DNA of 9,489 bases from Planctomycetota bacterium (lineage in GTDB: Bacteria > Planctomycetota > UBA8742 > SKZP01 > JAIOTL01), in assembly GCA_021106775.1 (NCBI GenBank), contig JAIOTL010000393.1, forward strand, positions 1 to 9,489, given 5' to 3'. A program made the translations under genes and the position numbers. Within the stretch, counting starts at the first letter, position 1; every line of letters starts with the position of its first letter. Under the pieces are notes generated by a model, which worked only from the letters and a program-made list of their open reading frames with translations, ran no database searches and was not told where the DNA came from. Of the stretch, positions 1 through 7,400 are shown piece after piece.

Positions 1-2
1 GT

Positions 3-518
3 TCATTTGTTAAATTCCTGCTATTTTTGCCAAGTATTTTAATCCTTCTCGTCTGGTTCTTCTGTATATTCAAATATTTCAGAAACGTGAAAAAAGTCAA
101 ATTGACAAAACCTTTCGCAGAACCTATCGGCGATTATTATGAATCTGACGTCGAAAAATATAAAAAAGATTACACAAGATTGTTTCTAATAATTGGTACA
201 ATTGCAGCACTATTAGTAATTGTTATGGGTGATTTAGCAGTTAGCGTTATTAGTAGAAGAGCATTCAATTCGAATAGAATAAGTTTAAGACTTGAAGCAG
301 AACCAACATTGCAAGCTATAGCATCGAGATTTGAAAAGTACATTCAAAAAAATAAATCTGAAAATTATAAGCCATCAAAACTTCAGACATATAAAAATGC
401 TGAATGGAATAGCATATTTGATTGTAATTTAGAATGTTTTAAACCTGAACGGAATGCACATAAAAAAGCACAAATATTAATCAATTCTCCTATAATTTTT
501 TCTCAAATCTTATTATAG
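3..518 (+). CDS. Membrane protein of unknown function, 5'-truncated by window edge, frameshifted at its 3' end
   Basis: I do not recognise this family. The frame is already open at base 3 and reads hydrophobic residues before the first possible start (TTG at 27), so the gene very probably begins outside the window. Two membrane segments are visible. The first spans about bases 10-85 and includes FLPSILILLVWFFCIF. The second lies near bases 180-250 and includes LFLIIGTIAALLVIVMG. Between and after them are charged, Lys-rich stretches. The reading ends at TAG 516-518, soon after an A6 run (462-467) and a T6 run (496-501). The frame one base back is open from 464 to 913 and continues in similar style to a third membrane segment. 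This entry and the next are therefore best read as one gene broken by a one-base indel, either a real mutation or a sequencing error. No domain or catalytic motif is evident. Confidence 0.6.
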   Translation, partial: SFVKFLLFLPSILILLVWFFCIFKYFRNVKKVKLTKPFAEPIGDYYESDVEKYKKDYTRLFLIIGTIAALLVIVMGDLAVSVISRRAFNSNRISLRLEAEPTLQAIASRFEKYIQKNKSENYKPSKLQTYKNAEWNSIFDCNLECFKPERNAHKKAQILINSPIIFSQILL

Positions 519-913
519 TTTCCAATCCGTATGAGTACTGGATAGATTCAAGCGAAATTTCTCATTTTAAGTTGCGATATAATCCCTATTTGCAGGAATC
601 ACTAAATTTTGTTCCTTATGAACATCATCGAATTGTCTATGATGGTGTAGTTCAGGAATTTTACATTGTTGATTTGGCACTAAAGAAATATAGCTACCTT
701 GAGAATCTTTCATATTTTAAATATGTTGGAATTCTTGAGTATGATTCGCGGACGAGGGAATGTTCGTTTATTTACGATAACTGGTGGGATAATTTCAAGG
801 AGAATTATAAATGGGTGATTTTCTTATGTACGTATCTACTCACATTCGCTGTCTGCTTCCTGATGATTGTAACTTGCCGCAAACTCTCAAACAAAAAGAT
901 TGAACGGGATTGA
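500..913 (+). pseudogene. 3' part of the same membrane protein after a -1 frame change
   Basis: This is the continuation of the preceding reading frame. It is open from base 464. The first possible start in it is a TTG at 572, which has no ribosome binding site, so an independent gene is unlikely. The product is aromatic-rich (Tyr, Phe, Trp) and looks like an extracytoplasmic domain. It ends in one strong membrane helix at about bases 810-880 (including VIFLCTYLLTFAVCFLMIV) and a short basic tail ending NKKIERD, which fits a cytoplasmic C-terminus. Adding one T to the T6 run at 496-501, or one A to the A6 run at 462-467, would join the two parts into a single protein with at least three membrane segments. 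No family was recognised and the function is unknown. A terminator follows 27 bases after the stop. Confidence 0.5.
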
Positions 914-940
914 GAAAATTCGGTATAAAAACTGGTAGAG

Positions 941-976
941 TGTGGAATTCGTTTCCGTTTTCCACATTTTTTATTA
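941..976 (+). terminator. Rho-independent terminator after the membrane-protein gene
   Basis: A perfect 7-bp stem, TGTGGAA (941-947) with TTCCACA (960-966), encloses a 12-base loop and is followed directly by TTTTTTATTA. It lies 27 bases past the stop codon at 911-913, the expected place for termination of that gene. Confidence 0.65.
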
Positions 977-1030
977 TATTTCGGGTTTCATTTAACGTTT
1001 TCACAATGCACAACGTAAGAGTCGCTTGTA

Positions 1031-1113
1031 TGTCATTCCCAACTTGATTGGGAATCCAGCGGAAACACGACTTCTTATCGAATTACTGGATTCCCGTTTT
1101 CACGGGAATGACA
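1031..1113. repeat. Palindromic repeat family A, copy 1 (dRS3-like)
   Basis: Ends TGTCATTCCC (1031-1040) and GGGAATGACA (1104-1113) are perfect inverted repeats. Each arm is itself a hairpin: ATTCCCAA/TTGGGAAT at 1035-1055 and ATTCCCG/CGGGAAT at 1090-1109. The inner edges GGGAATCCAG (1050-1059) and CTGGATTCCC (1086-1095) also pair. The right arm fits ATTCCC-N8-GGGAAT, the published form of the Neisseria dRS3 repeat. The resemblance is in form only and does not imply descent. The 26-base centre (1060-1085) is unlike the centre of the second copy. No coding frame crosses it. Confidence 0.85.
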
Positions 1114-1141
1114 AAGGCAGAGATGATTGACAAGGGTAGAA

Positions 1142-1173
1142 TGTTGACAGGCAAGGATGCCTGTCCTACCGAA
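1142..1173. repeat. Palindromic repeat family B, copy 1
   Basis: A 32-base element whose core is a perfect 8-bp inverted repeat, GACAGGCA and TGCCTGTC (1146-1165), around AGGA. It matches the copy at 2875-2906 with one mismatch (A at 1153, T at 2886). It ends 14 bases before the Shine-Dalgarno of proS and is probably transcribed in the proS leader. It contains TTGACA at 1144-1149, but no acceptable -10 follows at the right distance. Confidence 0.8.
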
Positions 1174-1200
1174 GACTAAGGAAGGTCAAAGGAGATTCAC

Positions 1201-2682
1201 ATGGCGCGAAACATTACTCCCAGAAGTGAGGATTATTCGAGGTGGTACACTGACGTCATCGCAGCGGGTGAGTTGGCGGATTATTCAGACGTCCGCGGCT
1301 GCATGGTTATCCGACCGACAGGATATTCAATCTGGGAGCGGATTCAGCAGGACCTTGACGCACGTTTCAAGGACACAGGTCATGTGAACGCATATTTTCC
1401 GTTATATGTGCCAATTTCGTTTTTCGGCAAGGAAGCTCAGCATGTCGAGGGTTTCGCGATGGAATGTGCGGTTGTTACGCATTATGGCTTGTACACTAAC
1501 AAAAATGCTGACGGAACTGTCGAAGTTAAGGTGGATGACACGAAAAAGCTTGATGAGCCTCTGGTTGTGCGTCCAACCTCAGAAACAATCATAAACGCGA
1601 TGTATGCCAAGTGGGTGCAGTCCTGGCGCGATTTGCCCATCCTGATTAATCAGTGGGCGAACGTTTCACGGTGGGAGATGCGAACCCGACTTTTCCTGCG
1701 CACGTCCGAGTTTCTGTGGCAGGAAGGACACACAGCACATGCGAATGCGGAAGAAGCGGAAGCGGAAGCTCTGAAAATCCTTCAACTTTACAAGGATTTC
1801 ATGCAGGATGTGCTGGCAATTCCAATTCACGAGGGTCCAAAATCTGAAAGCGAAAAATTCCCCGGTGCAATTGCAACGTACGCGGTTGAGGGGTACATGC
1901 AGGACGGAAAAGCGCTGCAGATGGGCACTTCGCACAATCTTGGGCAAAATTTCGCCAAAGCTTTCGGCACGCAGTTTCAGAATAAAGACGGCGAGTTAGA
2001 GTACGTTTATCAGACTTCGTGGGGTGTTTCAACCCGATTGGTTGGTGCGGTTATCATGGCACATGCTGACGACGAAGGACTTGTGCTGCCACCCAAAATT
2101 GCTGACACACAGGTTGTTATCGTTCCAATCTGGAAGAAAGATGCACAAAAAGCTGAGATTATGCAATATGCGGATGAAATTTTCGCAAAACTGCGTGAAG
2201 CAGGCGTGCGGGTAAAGGTTGATGACAGAGATTCCGAGCGTCCTTCGCAGAAATTCTTTCATTGGGAACAACGCGGCATACCACTACGCATTGAAATCGG
2301 TCCGCGCGACCTTGAGAACAAAAAATGCGTTTTGAAACGTAGATTTGACGGCGAAAAGCTCTTCGTCGATGTTGCGGATATTGCTGAGACAGTTACGGAC
2401 CAGCTTGAAAACATTCAAACGCAAATGTTCGAACTCGCGCTTAAACGCAGGGACGAAAACACAGTAAACGTTGATACATACGGTGAATTCAAGGATGCCA
2501 TCGAAAATAATAAGTTCGTGCTTGCGCATTGGGACGGCAGCGTGGAAACCGAGGAGAAAATAAAAGCTGACACAAAAGCGACCATACGCTGTATCCCTTT
2601 CGCTCAGCCCTCCGAACCCGGCATTGACATTATTTCTGGCAAACCCTCGCAAAAGCGTGTTTTGTTCGCAAAATCCTACTAA
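1201..2682 (+). CDS. proS: Prolyl-tRNA synthetase, archaeal/eukaryotic-like type
   Basis: Class II aminoacyl-tRNA synthetase that charges tRNA-Pro with proline in the cytoplasm. The start ATG has a strong Shine-Dalgarno, AAAGGAGA (1188-1195), at 5 bases' spacing. The 493-residue product has the short plan without the editing insertion of the longer bacterial type. A motif 1 region lies near residues 58-75, and RPTSE (124-128) is the proline-binding TxE loop. Motif 2 runs RTRLFLRTSEFLWQEGHTAH (161-180), and motif 3 lies around GVSTRLVGAVIMAHAD (275-290). The anticodon-binding domain covers about 300-400. The C-terminus ends FAKSY, with the terminal Tyr typical of this type. In the C-terminal domain the positions of the four zinc cysteines read Asp445, Thr450, Asp476 and Ser479, so the site appears lost. 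The gene looks richer in G+C than its neighbours and sits between copies of the same repeats. It is a single gene with no operon partner visible. Confidence 0.96.
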   Translation: MARNITPRSEDYSRWYTDVIAAGELADYSDVRGCMVIRPTGYSIWERIQQDLDARFKDTGHVNAYFPLYVPISFFGKEAQHVEGFAMECAVVTHYGLYTNKNADGTVEVKVDDTKKLDEPLVVRPTSETIINAMYAKWVQSWRDLPILINQWANVSRWEMRTRLFLRTSEFLWQEGHTAHANAEEAEAEALKILQLYKDFMQDVLAIPIHEGPKSESEKFPGAIATYAVEGYMQDGKALQMGTSHNLGQNFAKAFGTQFQNKDGELEYVYQTSWGVSTRLVGAVIMAHADDEGLVLPPKIADTQVVIVPIWKKDAQKAEIMQYADEIFAKLREAGVRVKVDDRDSERPSQKFFHWEQRGIPLRIEIGPRDLENKKCVLKRRFDGEKLFVDVADIAETVTDQLENIQTQMFELALKRRDENTVNVDTYGEFKDAIENNKFVLAHWDGSVETEEKIKADTKATIRCIPFAQPSEPGIDIISGKPSQKRVLFAKSY

Positions 2683-2711
2683 CGAGTGCAAGGAAACAAA
2701 AATGTCATAGC

Positions 2712-2790
2712 TGTCATTCCCAACTTGATTGGGAATCCAGTATTTTCAAATGACAAGTAGTTCTGGATTCCCGTTTTCACGGGAATGACA
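2712..2790. repeat. Palindromic repeat family A, copy 2 (dRS3-like)
   Basis: The left arm (2712-2740, 29 bases) and right arm (2763-2790, 28 bases) are identical to those of copy 1 at 1031-1059 and 1086-1113. The centre (2741-2762) is unrelated and shorter. It has the same nested hairpins and the same orientation. It begins 29 bases after the proS stop. A hairpin could form in the proS transcript, but no T-run follows, so it is not a standard terminator. Confidence 0.85.
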
Positions 2791-2866
2791 GGATAGAGCA
2801 GGAATGACAGGATACAGCAGGAATGACAGGATACAGCAGGAATGACAGGATAAAGCAGGAATGACA
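2791..2866. repeat. Four 19-bp tandem repeats grown from the end of repeat A
   Basis: Four head-to-tail units of 19 bases at 2791-2809, 2810-2828, 2829-2847 and 2848-2866. The consensus is GGATACAGCAGGAATGACA. Units 2 and 3 are identical; units 1 and 4 differ by single bases (GATAGAGCA, GATAAAGCA). The GGAATGACA half equals the last nine bases of family A copy 2, so the array seems to have expanded from that end. A degenerate further unit lies at 2932-2958, beyond family B and C elements. Confidence 0.9.
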
Positions 2867-2874
2867 AGGCAGAG

Positions 2875-2906
2875 TGTTGACAGGCTAGGATGCCTGTCCT
2901 ACCGAA
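2875..2906. repeat. Palindromic repeat family B, copy 2
   Basis: It matches 1142-1173 at 31 of 32 positions. The single change (T at 2886) shortens the perfect palindrome from 8 to 7 bp (GACAGGC/GCCTGTC). As upstream of proS, it follows family A in the same orientation, with AAGGCAGAG between them in both places. Confidence 0.8.
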
Positions 2907-2910
2907 AACC

Positions 2911-2940
2911 CTGTATTCTTCGTTTTGCTCAGAATGACAG
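2911..2940. repeat. Small palindromic element (family C), single copy
   Basis: CTGT-ATTCT (2911-2919) pairs with AGAAT-G-ACAG (2931-2940), one G bulged, around TCGTTTTGCTC. From memory, it resembles the common dispersed repeat of form ATTCTTCGCTTCGCTCAGAAT seen in many bacterial genomes. Only one full copy is in the window, so its repeat status here rests on that resemblance. Confidence 0.45.
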
Positions 2941-3022
2941 GATAGAACGGAAATGACAAAACATTATTTCAACATATCTTTCGAAAAATGTTATATTGTG
3001 AGGAATATATCGAGATTTGAGT

Positions 3023-4258
3023 ATGGCGTATACAGCAGAGCAATTTTACGGAAAAATCGGAGTAAACAAAGGAATTCTCACGCAGGAACAACTTAACGAA
3101 TGCTTTTCGATTCAACGCCAATATTTTCAGAAAACAGGTTATAGAGAACCTTTGTCGTATATCCTTCAGCAGAAAAAACTCATCACGCGCGAACAAATGT
3201 ACAAGCTTTTACAGGAATTCAAATATTCGTGCATGCGCCGAGACGATAAAAAAATAGCAGAAATCATCAAAGACAAAAACTTCCTGTCAGATGAGGAGGT
3301 TGAGATAGCACTTAAATTTCAGCGAAAACTTTTTAGAAACGGCGTCGGACTTTTTCAACTGGGTGAAATTCTGATTTCAAAGGAAATTTTGGACGAAAAA
3401 ATAGTTTATGAGATTCTCTGCGAACATTGGCAGCACGAACATCCTGGAAAAGAACTTCCTGAACATGCAAAGATGCAGATTCTCGTTGAAGAAGATTCTG
3501 ATTATATATTCGAATCGACAACGAGCGTTGAAGTCAGCAAAATTCAGGAGTCTGAGGGCAAAAGCGGCTATAAAGTTTGCGAAATATGCGATTGTGAGAA
3601 TCCACTCACAGCAAATTTTTGCCAAGGGTGCAGCGAACGCCTTATAAAATATACACTCAAGGTGAAAACCGACATTGGAAATAAAACTGTTTTCAAAAAA
3701 ACAATCCGCGAAGAAGCAACAGAATTGATTGAGAAGTTTACTAAATGCGATGCTTGCGGCTTTCATAATCCAATATCTGCAGAGATTTGTTTCAACTGTC
3801 TTGAACCGCTAATAAATACCAATGCTATAAATGAAGTGCCGGTATTAAACGAAACAAACTTTTTTTCAAATACAGCAGATGATGAAAATTCCTTTAAAAT
3901 TAAGGAAATGCCCGATTCATTGAAGTCACAAAGCGATGAAAACAACGATATGAACGATGCTCCGCGTTTTCTTATTGAAGATAAAAAATTGGAGATTTTA
4001 GATGAAAATGTCGTAAATCAGCTAGAAAAGAGTGAAAAAGGGAATGTCGGCGACACTTTAACTTATGACTCAATAATCTATGACCCCTCTTCGTCAAAGC
4101 TGTTTGTGCCTTCAAACTTTAACACAAAAGAACAGAAAAAATGTCCGAAATGCGGTTACGTCAATGTGAACGTTTTACCTTTCTGCTTTGGATGCCAGGA
4201 AATATTCGAAGATACAGACCTGAAAGAGCAACCAAACATTAAAATACTGGACAATTAA
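3023..4258 (+). CDS. Soluble protein with two GspE-N-like helical units and three zinc ribbons
   Basis: Not recognised as a named protein. I chose ATG 3023 (411 residues) over TTG 3017. Both have only weak ribosome sites (GAGGA at 3000-3004, GAGA at 3012-3015). Residues about 5-66 (KIGVNKGILTQEQL) and 76-137 (IAEIIKDKNFLSDEEV, then GLFQLGEILISKEIL) are two copies of a helical unit like the N-terminal domain of type II secretion ATPases. The following kinase begins with the same kind of unit. Three zinc ribbons follow, each C-x2-C-x10-C-x2-C: Cys186/189/200/203, Cys242/245/256/259 and Cys374/377/388/391. The stretch 260-370 is acidic and low in complexity, probably a flexible linker. There is no signal peptide or membrane helix, so it should be cytoplasmic. 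The shared domain and adjacency suggest an adaptor or substrate of the kinase; this is inference. Confidence 0.85.
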   Translation: MAYTAEQFYGKIGVNKGILTQEQLNECFSIQRQYFQKTGYREPLSYILQQKKLITREQMYKLLQEFKYSCMRRDDKKIAEIIKDKNFLSDEEVEIALKFQRKLFRNGVGLFQLGEILISKEILDEKIVYEILCEHWQHEHPGKELPEHAKMQILVEEDSDYIFESTTSVEVSKIQESEGKSGYKVCEICDCENPLTANFCQGCSERLIKYTLKVKTDIGNKTVFKKTIREEATELIEKFTKCDACGFHNPISAEICFNCLEPLINTNAINEVPVLNETNFFSNTADDENSFKIKEMPDSLKSQSDENNDMNDAPRFLIEDKKLEILDENVVNQLEKSEKGNVGDTLTYDSIIYDPSSSKLFVPSNFNTKEQKKCPKCGYVNVNVLPFCFGCQEIFEDTDLKEQPNIKILDN

Positions 4259-4309
4259 TCCTATCAGCATATTATTATTCCGGAAGCATCAGATTTTTCA
4301 ACGTCAGCT

Positions 4310-4339
4310 TTGCAATTTGCCCAATTAAAAGTGTATAAT
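4310..4339 (+). promoter_or_regulatory. Candidate sigma-70-type promoter for the kinase gene
   Basis: A perfect -10 hexamer TATAAT (4334-4339) lies 18 bases after TTGCAA (4310-4315), which matches four of six -35 positions. Transcription would start near 4346, giving a leader of about 70 bases before ATG 4415. The 156-base gap from the previous stop fits separate transcription of the kinase, though read-through from upstream cannot be excluded. Confidence 0.45.
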
Positions 4340-4410
4340 GAGGTTTATTGCTAAGAAAGTTTGAACCTCAGATTCGTAATAAGTGTTAAGTTTAATACTT
4401 AGCTCAGGTT
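4339..4410 (+). promoter_or_regulatory. Leader inverted repeats with alternative pairings before the kinase start
   Basis: TGAGGTT (4339-4345) is perfectly complementary to AACCTCA (4364-4370). AACCT (4364-4368) could instead pair with AGGTT (4406-4410), which holds the only Shine-Dalgarno-like AGG (4406-4408), 6 bases before the ATG. TAAGT (4380-4384) also pairs with ACTTA (4397-4401). If the promoter is as proposed, transcription starts inside the first arm, so the hairpin could equally be an operator in DNA. The stems are short and this may be chance. Confidence 0.25.
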
Positions 4411-4414
4411 ATAC

Positions 4415-7400
4415 ATGGACAATTCAAAAGACGAATTGCTGGCAAAACTTGCGGTCAAGAAGGGATTGATGACTCTTGATCAGCTTAAGTCGTGTCTACG
4501 TGAGTTTGAAGCACTTGACACCGAAGCAAAGTCTGGATATTCGCTGCTTGACATAATAATTAACAACGGATTCGCGACGATAATTCAGCTTGATAATCTT
4601 GAAAACTCCACTGAGGAAAGTCTTCTCGCTGAGCTTAGTTCCTCACCCATCGAACACCAGATTATCGAAGGATATGAGATTCAAGAGAAGGTAGGTTCTG
4701 GTGCTATGGGCGTAGTTTATCGGGCGTACCATAAAGCAATTGGCAGAGATGTTGCTTTAAAAATTCTTCCGCCTAAACTCGCGAAAGATGATGAATATAA
4801 AGAACGCTTCTTAAGAGAAGCAAGGGCAGCAGCAAAACTCAATCATCAGAATATAGTTTGTGCTTATGATGTCGGTATGTCAAACGGCTTGTATTATTTT
4901 GCAATGGAGTTTGTCGAAGGCAAGTCGGTGATGCAGATGATTAAGGATAAAGGTCTGCTTGATGAGAAATTCTCAATTAATATCGTTAAACAGATCGCTC
5001 AGGGCTTGAAACTTGCATGGAAGCAGAAGATTGTTCATCGAGACGTTAAGCCTGAAAACATTCTTGTTGACCAAGATAATATTGCGAAATTATGTGACCT
5101 GGGACTTGCCAAACAGATTGATTCTGACCCTCAATTGACAGCATCCGGTGCTGCGGTCGGCACTCCTTTTTATATTTCACCTGAGCAGGCAAAGGGTAAA
5201 AAAGAAATTGATATTCGTTCTGATATTTATTCTCTTGGCGCAACACTTTTTCACATGGTAGTCGGAAGATCGCCTTTTGAGGGCACTACCGCAGCGGTGA
5301 TTATGACCAAGCATATAAATCAACCACTGCCTGAGCCATGTGTTCTTCGTTCCAGTCTTTCACCCGAAGTCGGCTATTTTATAAAGAAGATGATGGCTAA
5401 ATCATGCGATATGCGATATCAGAATCCCGATGAATTGCTTGAAGATATTGATAGATACGAAAATGGGAAACAGTTAAAAGCAAAAACATCAACGTTGAAA
5501 AAACCCCGTAAAACACAGGGGCTGCAAGGAAACTTCGGTAAGCAAAATATCAGACAAGCACCGATAAATGAGACATCGGAGATATTGCCGGAAAGAATAA
5601 AACGTGTTTCTGCTGCAGGAGTTCATCGAAAAGTACAACAAAGGATTATGCCGATACAAAGTCGGAAAAATAGGAATAAACTTCTTTGGACATTGATAAG
5701 CGTTGTATTCGCACTTGTTGTGTTGTTAACAATTGTCATAGTATTAGCTACCTACGACAATAAATCCAAAACACCTGAGGAAATCGGAAAGAAACTAATA
5801 GTTGATGACAAAAAAGTAGAAGAGATATTGCCGATTGTTGAAAATACTGACGATAAGGATGATAATTTACCTACTGATGAAAATGAAAAAGAACTTGAAA
5901 ATCTTCGTAACAAAATTATGAAACGACTTTATGAAGCAGATGGGTTGGTTATTGCACTTCAATTTACTGATGCGTTTGAAATATATGACGAGGTAATTAA
6001 TTCTGACGAAACGCAAGAGAATTTGCCTGAGCTGATTAAACTTGCTACCGAAAAAAGGATTGTGGCAAAGGAAAAAGCTGAGGAATTGGCGAAGAAAGAA
6101 GTTGTCAGAATTGAAAAACTGATATCTGCAAATAATTATGCCAATGATGAAATAGCACCTTTTTTCAACAAGATTTTAGAACTTTGGAGTGGTTTCAATA
6201 AGAACCTGCTTTTTACAAATACTTATGATGAGCAAGTTATTGGCAAGGATGGAATTGTCGAAATTTATTTACAACAGGCTGATGATTATTTTAATCTAAT
6301 TGTTAATAATGTCGATATCGAAATTCAGAGAACAGATTATGAGAGAGCAAAAATAACTGTTCAGCAAGCAATTGAGCGGCTACCAGAAAAATTTGAAGAT
6401 TTGCTCTATGAGCTACTAAATATTATTATTGAACTTGTTGCAAAAGAAACGGAACAACAGAAAGCTATAATATTAGAGAAAATGAAGAATGCACCCAATT
6501 ATTATCAGATTTGGGTAAACAATCTGCGTAAATATCTTGCTGAAATGAAGATAAACATAGCTTTAGAAGAATGTGAAGCAGCACTTAAAGATGAGAATTT
6601 TATCCTCAACGAACAAATACTTAGCAATCTGAATATAGATTTATCCATGCTGAAACTCGTGCAAACAATATATGAGAATATTTATTCGTTGATATATGAA
6701 TCTGGCAAAAGTGGTAAAACTATTAAAATTGACTTCGATGAATTTATCGATAATGCAAAATATATTAATATAGCAAACGTCGAAAATCTGGGCGAACAGA
6801 GCACAAAAATACCTGAAAATGATTTTAAATTCGATTATCATGAGTCAAATGACCCCAAAAAAGTAGGTAAAGCGCAAAAATTGAATTTCGCAGCAATGCC
6901 TGCTATAATTACGGATATTCTGCTTCGTTATACAATGCTGTTATCTAATAAGCCGCTGAAAGATAATTCATTGAATGAAATACAGAATAATTATCTGACG
7001 CTAATTACCTTCTATGTGCTGAATCTACCAACATTCCCTGAACCAGTAGATGGAGACATTGGGAACGCATTAATTAAAATAATCAAGATAGAAAACAGCA
7101 TGAAAGTAGCAAAACTTAACCTTAATTTGCATCCAATTATTTCAATGATTTACAAAGCTCGTTTTGAATCACGAGTTAGTGTTGACTTCGCTACAATCGA
7201 AGGTAATTTCAAGCAATGGGAACGAAAATCTAAAGGAAAACTCAAGAATTCGCTTGGTACAAAAATTATCGAATCAATTAATTTCATTCTAACCTACTTT
7301 TCTACGTCAGAATTTTTGTCAAAAAATGATAACGAAAATACTAAGCAACTCAATAATTGGCTTGCTGAACTACTTAAAAATGCGACTGAAAATAAGGAAA

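Noticed and set aside
1127..1172. TTGACA at 1127-1132 and 1144-1149 as a proS promoter
   Set aside because: The bases 16-18 positions downstream are GC-rich repeat sequence with no -10 match. TAGAAT at 1137-1142 is at the wrong distance.
2791..2866. CRISPR array
   Set aside because: The 19-bp units are directly adjacent with no unique spacers, and no cas genes are present.
2679..2867. Reverse frame of 62 codons with repeated peptide SCHSCCILSF-like units
   Set aside because: It is the translation of the 19-bp tandem array and palindromic repeat, with no ribosome site or coding character.
2968..2997. Possible promoter TTCAAC / TATATT before the zinc-ribbon gene
   Set aside because: The -35 matches only three of six positions; in AT-rich DNA this is too weak to call.
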